In this document: one piece after another, positions 1 to 9,462 of the stretch
How the letters are laid out: every line of letters starts with the position of its first letter
How positions within the stretch are numbered: position 1 is the stretch's first letter
Assembly (NCBI GenBank): GCA_946478665.1
Contig: CAMLCZ010000008.1
Span: 19,211 to 83,210 of the forward strand
Direction: 5' to 3'
Length of the DNA: 64,000 bases
DNA from: an uncultured Bartonella sp.
GTDB taxonomy: Bacteria; Pseudomonadota; Alphaproteobacteria; Rhizobiales; Rhizobiaceae
The notes under the pieces: model-generated
Told to the model about the DNA's origin: nothing
The model's input: the letters and a program-made list of their open reading frames with translations, nothing else
Databases searched by the model: none
Translations under genes and position numbers: made by a program

Positions 1-367
1 CCGCTGTTGTAGCACCAGCTTTTTCCAATGCGTCTTCAACCTTTTGCATGGCTTTATCAAAATCACGGTGGCCGTCTGGTTGAATAGCCCAATCAGCCGT
101 ATAAACACCTGGGGCTTTATCAAGCGCATCGGCTTCAAGCCCAGAATCGTCAGACAATGCAGGCAAGCCTGTTGCTTTGGCAGCGGAAAACGCCTTGATA
201 TAGGCGTTTTCTTCAAATTGCGTGCCGGTTTCTGCCGGTTCAGGCAAACCGAGCTCTCCAGCAGAGGTTGTCTCAAAGCCAAAAGGACCGATAAGATCTG
301 CTATTTCACGCAATTTACCAGCATTATGTGTTGCCACAACCAGCTTTTTCCCTTCAAGCTTTCTCAT
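1..367 (-). CDS. rdgB: RdgB/HAM1 family non-canonical purine NTP pyrophosphatase (partial)
   Basis: Partial gene: the first 122 codons are present and the 3' part lies beyond the left edge. The family hydrolyses dITP, XTP and related deaminated nucleotides in the cytosol and so keeps them out of DNA. Visible family marks are THNAGK near residues 13-18 (nucleotide-binding N-terminus) and SDDSGLEAD near residues 72-80, which carries the conserved metal/catalytic aspartates. It starts at ATG 367, 11 bp after the rph stop on the same strand, so the two are probably one operon. The rph-rdgB pairing is usual in this order. Confidence 0.93.
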   Translation of the reverse strand, partial: MRKLEGKKLVVATHNAGKLREIADLIGPFGFETTSAGELGLPEPAETGTQFEENAYIKAFSAAKATGLPALSDDSGLEADALDKAPGVYTADWAIQPDGHRDFDKAMQKVEDALEKAGATTA

Positions 368-378
368 AAACCTAACCT

Positions 379-1098
379 TTATTCTGCAATTGCTTTTTTC
401 TGTAATTCTATCAAGTGGTGGATACCGCCTTTAGCAAGCCCCATGAGTGTGGAAAATTCCGTCTCTGTAAATGGCTCACCTTCTGCAGTGCCCTGAATTT
501 CTACAATACCACCTTTGCCAGTCATCACAAAATTGGAATCTGTTTCTGCGTTGGAGTCTTCCGCATAATCCAAATCCAACACTGGCGTGCCTTGATAAAT
601 ACCGCAGGAAACGGCCGCGACATGATCTTTCAACACTTTATCGCGCAGCACCATTTGGCGTGTTTCCATCCAACCAAGGCAGTCATATAATGCCACCCAT
701 GCACCGGTGATAGAGGCTGTCCGTGTGCCGCCATCTGCTTGAACAACATCACAGTCAATTGTTATTTGCATCTCGCCCAATGCTTTAAGGTCTACCACCG
801 CACGCAAGGAACGGCTAATAAGGCGCTGTATTTCCATTGTACGCCCACCTTGCTTGCCAGAAGCGGCCTCACGGCGCATTCTCTCACCAGTGGAGCGAGG
901 CAGCATACCATATTCTGCTGTAACCCAGCCTTTGCCAGAATTGCGCATCCATGCTGGAACACGTTCTTCAAGACTTGCTGTACACAATACATGCGTGTCT
1001 CCGAATTTTACCAAGCATGATCCTTCAGCATGTTTATTAACGTGGCGCTCAAATGAAACAGAACGCATCTCATTGGCCGCACGATTGGATGGACGCAT
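379..1098 (-). CDS. rph: Ribonuclease PH
   Basis: Phosphorolytic 3'-5' exoribonuclease that trims tRNA 3' ends. The 239-residue product matches the family's usual length and begins [12 protein letters not shown], the typical RNase PH N-terminus. A TTG five codons upstream (1113) is possible, but ATG 1098 has a purine-rich AAAGGAAAA ribosome-binding site and fits the family start. Other family marks are the [18 protein letters not shown] stretch (here [14 protein letters not shown]) and an [16 protein letters not shown] segment. It is divergent from hrcA across about 100 bp, an arrangement common in Hyphomicrobiales. Confidence 0.95.
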   Translation of the reverse strand: MRPSNRAANEMRSVSFERHVNKHAEGSCLVKFGDTHVLCTASLEERVPAWMRNSGKGWVTAEYGMLPRSTGERMRREAASGKQGGRTMEIQRLISRSLRAVVDLKALGEMQITIDCDVVQADGGTRTASITGAWVALYDCLGWMETRQMVLRDKVLKDHVAAVSCGIYQGTPVLDLDYAEDSNAETDSNFVMTGKGGIVEIQGTAEGEPFTETEFSTLMGLAKGGIHHLIELQKKAIAE

Positions 1099-1204
1099 AA
1101 CTTTTCCTTTCAAGAATATCTTTTTTAGCTTCTTTAGACTATTTGACCCAGCTTTGGCAAAACTTATATAAAGGGCAGCGAGTTTTCATAATTGAAGTGA
1201 AACA

Positions 1205-2275
1205 ATGAAACGAAATTTCATTCCTGATGAACTGAAAGGTCTTGATGAGCGATCACGCGATATTTTCCGTCGCATCGTTGAAACCTATCTGAGCGAAGGT
1301 GACCCTGTTGGCTCGCGCAATTTGTCGCGCCAACTGCCACACAGTCTTTCACCTGCAACAATACGCTCGGTCATGAGTGACCTTGAGCATCTCGGGCTAA
1401 TCTATTCACCGCATATTTCAGCCGGTCGCATACCGACACAATCGGGCTTAAGATTTTTTGTCGATGCATTTATCGAGGTTGGGGACCTGCCCTCCGATGA
1501 ACGTAAAGCCATTGAAGCACGTGTTGAAGAAGCTGGACATGCTCAATCTGTTGAACAGTTTTTAACAGAAGCCAGCCAGATTCTATCAGGCCTGTCACGC
1601 GGTGCGGGTTTGGTTTTAGCCACCAAAAATGAAGGTACCCTGAAACATATTGAGTTTGTAAGGCTTGATACTGCGCGTGCGCTTGCCGTGCTGGTGACGC
1701 AGAAAGGTGATGTTGAAAACCGCATCATCACTTTGCCTGAAGGGGTTACCCATTCCCAGTTGAGTGAGGCAACCAATTTTCTAAATGCCCATATCCAAGG
1801 GCGCACGCTGAACGAAGCAAAGGTAGAAATTACGCGTCTGCGTGAAGAAACAAAAGCAGCTTTGGATGAACTGTCGCAACATTTGGTAGATGCTGGATTG
1901 GCCGTATGGGGGGGTGAAGATAAGGGGCATAAAACGCAACTTATCGTTCGTGGCCGTGGCAATCTTTTGGAAGATGTAAAAGCAACCGAAGATCTTGAAA
2001 GACTAAGACATTTGTTTGATGATCTGGAAACCCGTGAAAGCATGATGCAATTGCTTGATCTTGCCGAAGAAGGCTCAGGGGTGCGTATTTTTATCGGTTC
2101 GGAAAACAAGCTCTTTTCATTATCCGGCTCATCATTGGTTGTAGCGCCATATTGTGATTCAAACCAGCATGTGATTGGAGCGCTTGGCGTGATTGGACCA
2201 ACCAGACTAAACTATGCCCGCATTGTACCGATGGTGGATTATACAGCACAACTTGTTTCGCGCCTTCTCAAATGA
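1205..2275 (+). CDS. hrcA: Heat-inducible transcription repressor HrcA
   Basis: Represses chaperone genes (groESL, sometimes dnaK/grpE) by binding CIRCE inverted repeats; its activity is tuned by GroEL. The 356-residue length is normal. The N-terminal winged-helix part is clear (residues about 5-80, with [20 protein letters not shown]), followed by the HrcA core and a C-terminal [19 protein letters not shown] motif that is highly conserved in the family. I found no CIRCE repeat in the 100 bp before it, so autoregulation is not supported here. In related genomes grpE follows directly; here about 4.2 kb of other genes intervene. Confidence 0.95.
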   Translation: MKRNFIPDELKGLDERSRDIFRRIVETYLSEGDPVGSRNLSRQLPHSLSPATIRSVMSDLEHLGLIYSPHISAGRIPTQSGLRFFVDAFIEVGDLPSDERKAIEARVEEAGHAQSVEQFLTEASQILSGLSRGAGLVLATKNEGTLKHIEFVRLDTARALAVLVTQKGDVENRIITLPEGVTHSQLSEATNFLNAHIQGRTLNEAKVEITRLREETKAALDELSQHLVDAGLAVWGGEDKGHKTQLIVRGRGNLLEDVKATEDLERLRHLFDDLETRESMMQLLDLAEEGSGVRIFIGSENKLFSLSGSSLVVAPYCDSNQHVIGALGVIGPTRLNYARIVPMVDYTAQLVSRLLK

Positions 2276-2423
2276 TAGCCCAAACGAAAAGCTATAGATT
2301 CCAGCTATTATATCGTTTAGTAATCACTTGAGAATTATGATTGATTTGCAATTGATTGCCTGAATGGTTATTGAATTAAACCGATTTGCAGCTTTCAAGA
2401 AAATGTTGAAGAAAGCAATATAT

Positions 2424-3491
2424 ATGAAGTCAGCTTTTTTTAACCTCGTTATTTTCTTTTGTGTTTTGTTGTCATCAATTGCAGCGAAGGCAGAGCCTGC
2501 CAATATTACTGTTGCTTTGGCGCGCAATACAACAACAGCGGCTGAAGAAACATTTACTTATGCCGTGCCTAAACAATTGCAGTATTTTGCTGAAGAAAAC
2601 ATCAATCCCACACTGTTATATACGGATGGTTCAACAGCCGCATTGCAAGCCGTTGCAACGGGTTCTGCTGATATAGCCTATGCATCATCGGCCAATATTG
2701 CTGCCGCTATTGATAAAGGCGTTCCGTTAATTGCATTTGCAGGCATTACGATTAAGTGGCCATATTTTATTGCTGTTCCGAAAGATTCTTCCATTCAAAC
2801 AATCAAGGATCTCAAAGGAAAACGGGTTGGTGTGGTTAGTCTTGCATCTGCTTCTTATGCAGATTTACGGGCAACGTTGAAAATTGCCGGTCTTAACGAA
2901 GATGATGTTACAATTATACCAGTTGGCGCTGGTGCAAGGGCGGCTGCCGCTTTGAATGCTGGTGATGTTGATGCTGTTGACAGCTATTCTGACAGTTTCA
3001 CAATCATGCGCCAGCACGGTGTTGCATTCAAGCTGTTACAAAGACCAGAACAAATGGACAGACTTTTCAGTGTCACCATGGTAACAAGCAAAAAGCTGTT
3101 TAAAGAAAAGCCACAAGAACTCGTGCAGTTTGCCCGTGCCGCCTATAAAGGCATTATTTACACAAAACTCTACCCTGATAGTGCGATGAAGCTTTCTTTC
3201 AAAGAATTTCCGCAGCTATTGGGGGCAGATGATCCGGAAAGCAGCGAGGCAAAAAATACCTCGGAAGCTATGGCTATAGCCCTTGGCGACTCTGTACCGG
3301 CTGATAAGCCGGATCCGACAACATGGGGCGAATGGCTCAATATTCCTGACGACCGGTGGCAGGCGGTTTTGTCTTTTGCCCATGAAACAGGCTCGACAGA
3401 AAAATTGCTAACCGTTAATGATGTTTGGGATAGTTCACTTATGTCAGATATTTATCATTTTGATATAAATTCTATTGTAGAACATCCCTAA
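2424..3491 (+). CDS. ABC transporter substrate-binding protein, NMT1/SsuA-like
   Basis: Periplasmic binding protein of the nitrate/sulfonate/taurine/thiamine-precursor (NMT1/THI5, SsuA/TauA) superfamily. An N-terminal signal peptide is visible (MKSAFFNLVIFFCVLLSSIA, then AKAEP cleavage region), which is why I start at ATG 2424; in-frame ATGs at 2364 and 2403 would put extra charged residues before it. The body has the family's DGSTAALQAVATGSADIAYA and DLKGKRVGVV segments. It is followed by an ATPase gene 48 bp downstream and a permease, giving a complete importer. The ligand cannot be read from sequence. Its position between hrcA and grpE is unusual for the order. Confidence 0.85.
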   Translation: MKSAFFNLVIFFCVLLSSIAAKAEPANITVALARNTTTAAEETFTYAVPKQLQYFAEENINPTLLYTDGSTAALQAVATGSADIAYASSANIAAAIDKGVPLIAFAGITIKWPYFIAVPKDSSIQTIKDLKGKRVGVVSLASASYADLRATLKIAGLNEDDVTIIPVGAGARAAAALNAGDVDAVDSYSDSFTIMRQHGVAFKLLQRPEQMDRLFSVTMVTSKKLFKEKPQELVQFARAAYKGIIYTKLYPDSAMKLSFKEFPQLLGADDPESSEAKNTSEAMAIALGDSVPADKPDPTTWGEWLNIPDDRWQAVLSFAHETGSTEKLLTVNDVWDSSLMSDIYHFDINSIVEHP

Positions 3492-3539
3492 CAGGTCAAA
3501 TGCCGTATCAAATATCTTTGAAAACTGGAAAAAATACCA

Positions 3540-4322
3540 ATGCCGTTTGCTTCAAAACCGCTTATCACAATTAAGGGTTTGCATAAAAACTATATAGCCC
3601 AAAAAGACGGCACAGTTTTAGCTCTTAAAGATATCAATCTGGAAATTGCCGAAGGAGAATTTGTAGCACTTGTCGGCCCATCAGGGTGTGGCAAGACAAC
3701 ATTGTTAAAAATTCTTGCAGGTCTTGTCGATGATTTTACTGGTAGTGTTTTTTTAAATGACCAACCTGTCACAAAACCTTCTGTTGATGTTGGTTTTGTT
3801 TTTCAGGAACCGACGCTGCTTCCTTGGCGGACGATTTTACAAAATATTCTGTTACCTGTTGAATTGATGCATCAGGATAAAAAGTTCTATCAAGAACGCG
3901 CACTGAAATTGATGGAAACTGTTGGCCTCAAAGGTTTTGAAAATAAACTTCCGAATGAATTATCTGGCGGTATGCGCCAGCGTGCTGGCATTTGTCGGGC
4001 TCTAATCCATGATCCAAAAGTTTTGCTCATGGACGAACCGTTTGGTGCGCTTGATGCAATGACACGCGAACATCTCAATGATGAATTGCAAAATATCTGG
4101 TTGGAGAGCAAAAAAACAATATTATTTGTAACCCATTCTATTCCTGAAGCTGTCTTTTTGGCTGACAAGGTGGTTGTTATGAGCCCGCGACCAGGACATA
4201 TAGATGAGATTATCAATGTCCGGCTTGAACGCCCACGCAATATGGCCGCTCTTGCCCATGAAAACGCTGGCAAGATATTGGAGCATATCCGCAACCATTT
4301 TAAAAATTTTGGTATCAATTAA
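3540..4322 (+). CDS. ABC transporter ATP-binding protein, SsuB/TauB-like
   Basis: Cytoplasmic ATPase of the importer. All nucleotide-binding motifs are intact: Walker A GPSGCGKTT (residues about 46-54), Q-loop FVFQEPTLLPW (about 87-97), signature LSGGMRQR (about 141-148), Walker B VLLMDEPFGALD (about 161-172) and the switch histidine in FVTHSIPEA. The PTLLPWR tail of the Q-loop is typical of the nitrate/sulfonate/taurine subfamily. Length is 260 aa. It lies between the binding protein and the permease on the same strand, so co-transcription is likely. Confidence 0.9.
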   Translation: MPFASKPLITIKGLHKNYIAQKDGTVLALKDINLEIAEGEFVALVGPSGCGKTTLLKILAGLVDDFTGSVFLNDQPVTKPSVDVGFVFQEPTLLPWRTILQNILLPVELMHQDKKFYQERALKLMETVGLKGFENKLPNELSGGMRQRAGICRALIHDPKVLLMDEPFGALDAMTREHLNDELQNIWLESKKTILFVTHSIPEAVFLADKVVVMSPRPGHIDEIINVRLERPRNMAALAHENAGKILEHIRNHFKNFGIN

Positions 4323-4389
4323 CGAATTTGCCTTGCATATCGGCAAAATATTGTTTCCAACGTTGCCCATATAACAAGAAAGGTCGGCA

Positions 4390-5157
4390 ATGTATAAAAA
4401 TGAAAAAACACTTCAAGCACTGCTTGTGGTCATCGTTTTTATTCTGGTCGTGGCCTGTTGGGAATTGGGCGTTAAATTTTGGCAGGTACCAGGCTATCTG
4501 TTACCACCGCCAAGCCAAATTTTTGTACAATTGGCAAAACTGCTTCAATCAGGACTATTCTGGGAAAATTTTCAAGTGACGATGATTGAAGTTCTACTGG
4601 GTTATGTTTGCGGCGTTGTTTTAGCTGCCTTACTTGGTGTTTCCATTGCGCAGGCAAAGATATTCCAGCTTGCCTTGCTGCCGTATATTGTTGCTTTCCA
4701 AACCATACCGACTGTGGCTCTGGCACCCATATTTCTACAATGGTTTGGTTATGGCATTGCCTCGAAAATTGTTATGGCTGCTCTCATTTCTTTTTTCCCG
4801 ATGCTCATCAACGTGATAGCGGGATTACAATCTGCCGGACGCGATGAAATACAGATGCTGAAGGCTTTTGGCGCAACACCTTTACAAATTTTGTTAAAAG
4901 TCAAAGTACCGGCATCGCTTCCTTTTGTATTTGCAGGATTGGGATTGGGAATCATTTTTGCCCTTATCGGCACCATCGTGGCCGAGTTTGTTGGCGCGCA
5001 AAAGGGATTGGGTAAAATGCTTATGCAGTTTAATGAACAATTCAATATTGCTGGTATGTTTGCTGTTCTGGTTGTTTTAGCCATTATTGGCGTTATCATG
5101 CATATGATTGTCGCCTATGCCAAACATAAAATTGTGTTTTGGACACCGCGCCAATAA
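4390..5157 (+). CDS. ABC transporter permease, SsuC/TauC-like
   Basis: Inner-membrane permease of 255 aa with about six hydrophobic segments. The cytoplasmic EAA loop that docks on the ATPase is visible as the EIQMLKAFGATPLQIL region, followed by KVPASLPFVFAGLGLG. That layout is characteristic of the SsuC/TauC family. The gene begins at ATG 4390 with AAGAAAGG upstream. It completes the three-gene importer; 247 bp separate it from the downstream hemC-like gene, so a shared transcript is possible but not shown. Confidence 0.9.
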   Translation: MYKNEKTLQALLVVIVFILVVACWELGVKFWQVPGYLLPPPSQIFVQLAKLLQSGLFWENFQVTMIEVLLGYVCGVVLAALLGVSIAQAKIFQLALLPYIVAFQTIPTVALAPIFLQWFGYGIASKIVMAALISFFPMLINVIAGLQSAGRDEIQMLKAFGATPLQILLKVKVPASLPFVFAGLGLGIIFALIGTIVAEFVGAQKGLGKMLMQFNEQFNIAGMFAVLVVLAIIGVIMHMIVAYAKHKIVFWTPRQ

Positions 5158-5404
5158 AGCTGAAACGATTTACTGACACTGTTATTTTGAAACAAGTGCT
5201 TTTTAGAAGGAATATTTTTGCCGCATTATCGCAATAAATTGCTCAAATAATCAAAAACTTAGCGTTTTTTTATTTGTAAAACACTGTCTATTGCACAATT
5301 TAAGCAAAGAGAACTTTCTTTTGAGGACAAGTTGCGTTAAAAACTCTTAGAAACGCTCTAAAGAGATGCGAATCTAGAGAATCTGTTTAAATAGGCTTAA
5401 AGTT

Positions 5405-6358
5405 ATGCGAATAAGGCTTGGAACGCGCAAAAGCGCACTCGCACGTGTGCAAGCACAAAATGTGGCCGAGCTTTTGCGGGGTATCGACCCGTCTTTGACG
5501 GTTGATATTGTTTTATTTGGCTGTATTGGCGATAAAGATAAGCGTACCAGTTTTCAGGATATAGGCAATGTTGGGGTTTTCACCAAAAGTGGTGAAGAAG
5601 CATTGTTAAATCGTGAAGTTGATATTGTTGTCCATTCGCTAAAAGATCTTCCAACGGAACAACCTGAAGGGTTGGTTCTGGCTTGTGTTCCTGAAAGAGA
5701 AGACCCAAGGGATGTGCTTTGTGGTTTGAAACTTGAGAATATAAGAAGCGATCGCCATAAAATTGGTACCGGCTCTATCCGGCGTGCAGCACAAATGCGC
5801 TCAATCTTTCCGGATATTTCCATTGTTCCTGTGCGGGGTAATGTTCCGCCGCGCTTGCGTAAAGCAATCGACAAAAACGGTATTGATGCCACAATTCTGG
5901 CAGCAGCAGGTTTGAAACGACTCAATTTGCTAGAATCGGATATGGAATTTCTTAATCCGCAAATCTTCCCTTATGCTGTCGCACAAGGTGCGCTTGGTAT
6001 TGAGTGTCGCAGCAGCGATCAGGATATTGTCCGTCTTTTGAAAACGATCGAATGCAAAAAGTCCCGTGCAGAAACTGATGCAGAACGCTCTTTGATGAAA
6101 TATCTTGGTGCAGGGTGTAATTTGCCAGTTGGCGTATGCTGCTCTTGGAAAAACACCATGTTGCATCTTAAAGCCACTGTTACCAGTGTTGATGGGCTGG
6201 AGCAAATAATAGACCATGCAACGACCTGCACTTATGGTGCGGAAGAAATGGGCAAGCGCCTTGCCGAACGGCTGCTTGACAAAGGTGCTGGTGAATTATT
6301 ACGCGCTTGCGCGGTGAATGGCGATAAAACCAAAGTAGCAAGCTTGCTGGAAATTTAA
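5405..6358 (+). CDS. hemC: Hydroxymethylbilane synthase (porphobilinogen deaminase), divergent
   Basis: Condenses four porphobilinogens into hydroxymethylbilane for tetrapyrrole synthesis. The 317-aa length is normal, and residues matching the E. coli catalytic set can be placed: K80/D81 in HSLKDLP, R126/R127 in GTGSIRRAAQ, R144 and R150 around VRGNVPPRL, and the dipyrromethane-cofactor cysteine C238 in GAGCNLPVGV. It should therefore be able to carry cofactor. It departs from the family in the RGNV loop, where two prolines replace the usual Q/N-T pair, and in the N-terminus (LGTRKSALAR). In this order hemC normally sits elsewhere, so this may be a second, acquired copy; whether another exists cannot be seen from this window. 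Confidence 0.85.
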   Translation: MRIRLGTRKSALARVQAQNVAELLRGIDPSLTVDIVLFGCIGDKDKRTSFQDIGNVGVFTKSGEEALLNREVDIVVHSLKDLPTEQPEGLVLACVPEREDPRDVLCGLKLENIRSDRHKIGTGSIRRAAQMRSIFPDISIVPVRGNVPPRLRKAIDKNGIDATILAAAGLKRLNLLESDMEFLNPQIFPYAVAQGALGIECRSSDQDIVRLLKTIECKKSRAETDAERSLMKYLGAGCNLPVGVCCSWKNTMLHLKATVTSVDGLEQIIDHATTCTYGAEEMGKRLAERLLDKGAGELLRACAVNGDKTKVASLLEI

Positions 6359-6509
6359 TTGCTTTTTAACAGCGGCAATTTTTAATAAAAATTAGGCATG
6401 TCTATTTGCTTTATAAGCTAATAGGCATGTTTTATTGTTTGCCTCTTGATTTTTGCAATTAAAATTTCGATATCGGGCTTAAGTAATGTCATCAAGAAAT
6501 GGAAATCCT

Positions 6510-7196
6510 ATGTCTGAGGAAAAAAACAAATCTGGCGATAGTGAATTGGAAAATCGCGATCTTAAAAATCCGGCCGACCGTGAAGCCTTAAAACGTGCTG
6601 CCGATGATTTTCTGAAACAACGTAAGCAAGAAGCAACAGCCGAATTGGATGATGACAAGATTGCTGACGAAGGTGCTGACCAGGTCGCGGCTTTAGAAGC
6701 TGAAAATGAAGAATTAAAAGACCAGATATTGCGTCTTGCTGCCGAGATGGAAAATTTACGTCGACGGACAGCCCGTGATGTTGCTGATGCAAAATCCTAT
6801 TCAGTGGCCAATTTTGCCCGCGATATGTTGCAAGTATCCGACAACCTCAATCGTGCTTTACAGGCAATACCAGATGGGGCACGTGAGCAAGATGCCGGAC
6901 TACAAGCTTTGGCAGAAGGCGTTGAAATGACAGAACGGGCTATGATGTCCGCGCTGGAACGTCATGGGGTTAAAAAAATAGAGCCTGAAGGGCAAAAATT
7001 TGACCCTAATTTTCACCAAGCCATGTTTGAAATTCCTAATCCTGATGTGCCAGCAAACACAGTGCAACAAGTTGTGCAGGCAGGCTATGTGATTGGTGAT
7101 CGTGTGTTGCGCCCAGCTATGGTTGGTGTTGCCAAGGGTGGCCCAAAGGAAGCGGCATCCAAAGCCGATTCAGATAGCTCTGCCGAAGGCAACTAA
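6510..7196 (+). CDS. grpE: Nucleotide exchange factor GrpE
   Basis: Co-chaperone that releases ADP from DnaK. The N-terminal half is acidic and predicted coiled coil (heptad-rich through [20 protein letters not shown]), followed by the GrpE core ([23 protein letters not shown]) and the C-terminal beta part ([23 protein letters not shown]). I prefer ATG 6510 ([12 protein letters not shown]) because related proteins begin in the same way and a GGAAA lies just upstream; ATG 6486 would add eight residues. A hairpin terminator follows at 7240. Its separation from hrcA is discussed in the findings. Confidence 0.95.
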   Translation: MSEEKNKSGDSELENRDLKNPADREALKRAADDFLKQRKQEATAELDDDKIADEGADQVAALEAENEELKDQILRLAAEMENLRRRTARDVADAKSYSVANFARDMLQVSDNLNRALQAIPDGAREQDAGLQALAEGVEMTERAMMSALERHGVKKIEPEGQKFDPNFHQAMFEIPNPDVPANTVQQVVQAGYVIGDRVLRPAMVGVAKGGPKEAASKADSDSSAEGN

Positions 7197-7239
7197 GCTG
7201 ATTTTAAGCTGGTTTATTTATCATATAATGATTGTGTTT

Positions 7240-7263
7240 AGGCGGAATTTCAGTTCCGCCTTT
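7240..7263 (+). terminator. Intrinsic terminator after grpE
   Basis: AGGCGGAA and TTCCGCCT form a perfect 8-bp stem around a 6-nt loop, followed by a short T tract. It lies 44 bp after the grpE stop. Confidence 0.75.
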
Positions 7264-7369
7264 ATCATTTATGGTAAGGTCATTGTACCATGAGCTAAAT
7301 TATCGCGAGAAAATAACAATGACGGATGGTTGAGTGAGCTGTTTGGTTTACTTGAAACTAGACTTAGAT

Positions 7370-7415
7370 GGTTGGCGTGAAACTAATAGGTTGGCGTGAA
7401 ACTAATAGGTTGGCG
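7370..7415. repeat. Tandem 19-bp repeat
   Basis: GGTTGGCGTGAAACTAATA occurs twice in perfect tandem (7370-7388, 7389-7407) and begins a third time (GGTTGGCG, 7408-7415). There is no spacer between units, so this is a simple tandem duplication. Confidence 0.9.
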
Positions 7416-7720
7416 CAACTTTAACCTCTTTTTGTAGAGCCCTTGCGCAATTTTCAAGTTTTACCAGATCAATTATCAAACAGTATTTTTAAACAATTGC
7501 TTATATGGGTGTGTCACCCGCTGTGGCCAACAAATCACGCCAGCAAAAACTTCAAGTAACAGTTTTAGAAATGTGCGCTATATTTGGGCTAAAGAGCGCT
7601 GAAAATCACCATCATATCTCGGATGGCCAGCCATATAGCTCACGCCCAGCAAATAGCGATAATTTTCAAGTCATGCGCATGACGATAATTTCCACGTGAT
7701 GCCAATTGCAATAACCCCCA

Positions 7721-7762
7721 TGCCATGCGAATGGCAATAATCCCAATGCCATGCGAATGGCA
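7721..7762. repeat. Two direct copies of a small palindrome
   Basis: TGCCATGCGAATGGCA occurs at 7721-7736 and again at 7747-7762, a 26-bp period. Each copy is a 6-bp hairpin (TGCCAT/ATGGCA). A degraded relative (TGCCAATTGCA) lies just before, near 7700. The second copy abuts the stop of the carboxypeptidase gene, so the pair could act in 3'-end formation for it, although no T tract is seen. Confidence 0.8.
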
Positions 7763-7763
7763 G

Positions 7764-9218
7764 TTAGCGCGCAACAACAAAGCAGGAAAATGCTTGAACC
7801 GTTAACTTATCGCACACTGCTGATGCTGCATCTTCACTGGCAAATGATCCAAAACGCACACTATACACTTTCTTGCCGTCCATCGTTGTCGGCTCAACAC
7901 GGCCTAGGGAAGCTATTTTTGCGTCTTTTAAGCTGCTCTTGATGGTCTTCAAAAAGCCATTTGCTGCCTTGGCATCAGGCAAGGACGCAACTTCTACAAT
8001 ATAGTTATGCTTTACCTGCTTATCCAACAGCTCTGTGACCGTCTGTTGATTATTATCAGCATAGGCCATTGTTGTCGGAGCCTGTCCGAATGTTGTTGGC
8101 GCTTGTTCTACCATTTCAGGTGCCTGCACTTGTGCAGACTGACCAACCGGAATTTCTACCGTTGTGCGGGATTTTATAACTGTTTTTGATGGGAGAGCGG
8201 CTAGACGTTTGCTGGATGTTACCGATGCTGTTGTTAATGCTTCTTGTGAATCGTCGACCCGTGTTTGGACTGACTGTGCTTGAACTGACTGTGTTTGAGT
8301 TGGTTGGGCAACCTGCTTTGGTGAACGCATACCTTTCCACGCAGATTGCGCAACGTTCCAGCCTGAAAAGAGGCGTTTTTTGCCAGAACTGGATGCACTG
8401 CCGATATAGGCATTAGCGAGTGTCACAACCACATCATCGCGTTGTCTACCTGAAGAACCGCCAAGCACAACAATAACCAGTTTCTTGCCATTTTTTGCGA
8501 CGCTGGTTGTAATGGTATATCCAGCTGCATTTGTAAAACCGGTTTTCAAACCATCAGCACCATCTATTCTATCCAAAACGCGGTTATGCCCATTATAAAC
8601 CTTACCGCGATAACTGAATTGGCGTTGACTGAACAAATTATAATATTGCGGGAAATGCTCACGCATAGCAATGGACATCAAAGCAATATCACGCGCACTG
8701 GAAACATGCCCTTGTGCGGGCAAACCATTAGCATTCTTGAATGTTGTGTTACGCATACCAAGACTGCGCGCTTTCATTGTCATGATACGTGCAAAATTGT
8801 CTTCTGTACCGCCAAGATATTCAGCGACAACAACCGATGCATCATTGGCCGACAGAACAATCATTGCATTGACGGCATCACGTACAGAAATTGTAGAACC
8901 AGCTGGCATACCCAATCTCATACGTGGCCGACTTGCCGCCCGTTTTGAAACCGGCATTTGCGTGTTCCAGTTAATGCGCCCACTTTGTAGCGCATCAAAA
9001 ACCAGATAAAGGCTCATAACTTTTGTAATGGAAGCCGGTGCACGTATTTCATCGGCACGGTTAGCAAACAGCACTTTACCATTATTCGCATCAACAACAA
9101 TTGCAGGAATCGATACCGAATTAGATTTGGCTTGCACCGGCGTTAAAGCCAAAAGCATAATGCTTGAAATGGCGCAACAAATGGAAACCAAAAACCGCGT
9201 AACAGTAGATAAAAGCAT
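7764..9218 (-). CDS. dacA: D-alanyl-D-alanine carboxypeptidase (S11) with C-terminal SPOR domain
   Basis: Exported penicillin-binding protein that removes the terminal D-Ala from peptidoglycan stems. A signal peptide ends near AQAKS/PVQAKS (residues about 1-30). The three serine-peptidase motifs are intact: SITK (63-66, catalytic Ser), SAN (123-125) and KTG (225-227). After a Q/S/T/P-rich linker (about 300-400) the last 80 residues form a SPOR fold (NYIVEVASLP, VYSVRFGSFAS), which in the family binds denuded septal glycan. Start ATG 9218 has AGGGT upstream and gives a proper signal peptide; the frame extends to 9281 without it. DacA-SPOR fusions are usual in this order. Confidence 0.92.
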   Translation of the reverse strand: MLLSTVTRFLVSICCAISSIMLLALTPVQAKSNSVSIPAIVVDANNGKVLFANRADEIRAPASITKVMSLYLVFDALQSGRINWNTQMPVSKRAASRPRMRLGMPAGSTISVRDAVNAMIVLSANDASVVVAEYLGGTEDNFARIMTMKARSLGMRNTTFKNANGLPAQGHVSSARDIALMSIAMREHFPQYYNLFSQRQFSYRGKVYNGHNRVLDRIDGADGLKTGFTNAAGYTITTSVAKNGKKLVIVVLGGSSGRQRDDVVVTLANAYIGSASSSGKKRLFSGWNVAQSAWKGMRSPKQVAQPTQTQSVQAQSVQTRVDDSQEALTTASVTSSKRLAALPSKTVIKSRTTVEIPVGQSAQVQAPEMVEQAPTTFGQAPTTMAYADNNQQTVTELLDKQVKHNYIVEVASLPDAKAANGFLKTIKSSLKDAKIASLGRVEPTTMDGKKVYSVRFGSFASEDAASAVCDKLTVQAFSCFVVAR

Positions 9219-9429
9219 AAGCTGACCCTGTTCGTAACCCAAAGAAAGAAAATCAAATCCATGCAGAATATGATTTAACAATGCTGCATATCAGCGCCGA
9301 GGTTAAGCCCCTCTAGTAAAACAACGTTAATCGCTGGTAAACATTCACCGCCGCTCATTTATCACGCGAACCTTTATATAAAGGTTAAAATCATAATTCG
9401 GTCATAAATACGTGAAATACGTAAAATTC

Positions 9430-9458
9430 TTGACAAAATGCGTAAAAAATTGTAAGAG
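9430..9458 (+). promoter_or_regulatory. Candidate sigma-70-type promoter for the structured RNA
   Basis: A perfect TTGACA lies at 9430-9435. A weak -10 (TAAGAG, 9453-9458) follows at 17-bp spacing with a TG just before it, which would place the transcript start near 9463-9466. The -35 is convincing and the -10 is not. Confidence 0.4.
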
Positions 9459-9462
9459 ACCA

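Larger units (their letters stand above)
7264..7763. other. Gene-free spacer between grpE and the convergent carboxypeptidase gene
   Basis: About 500 bp with no convincing gene. It contains two repeat blocks listed separately (7370-7415 and 7721-7762). Short open frames here (for example 7505-7699) show no family motif and no ribosome-binding site. Confidence 0.6.

Noticed and set aside
1099..1204. CIRCE element controlling hrcA
   Set aside because: No TTAGCACTC/GAGTGCTAA-type inverted repeat is present in the rph-hrcA gap.
7370..7762. CRISPR array
   Set aside because: The 19-bp units are directly adjacent with no spacers, the palindromes occur only twice, and no cas gene is present.
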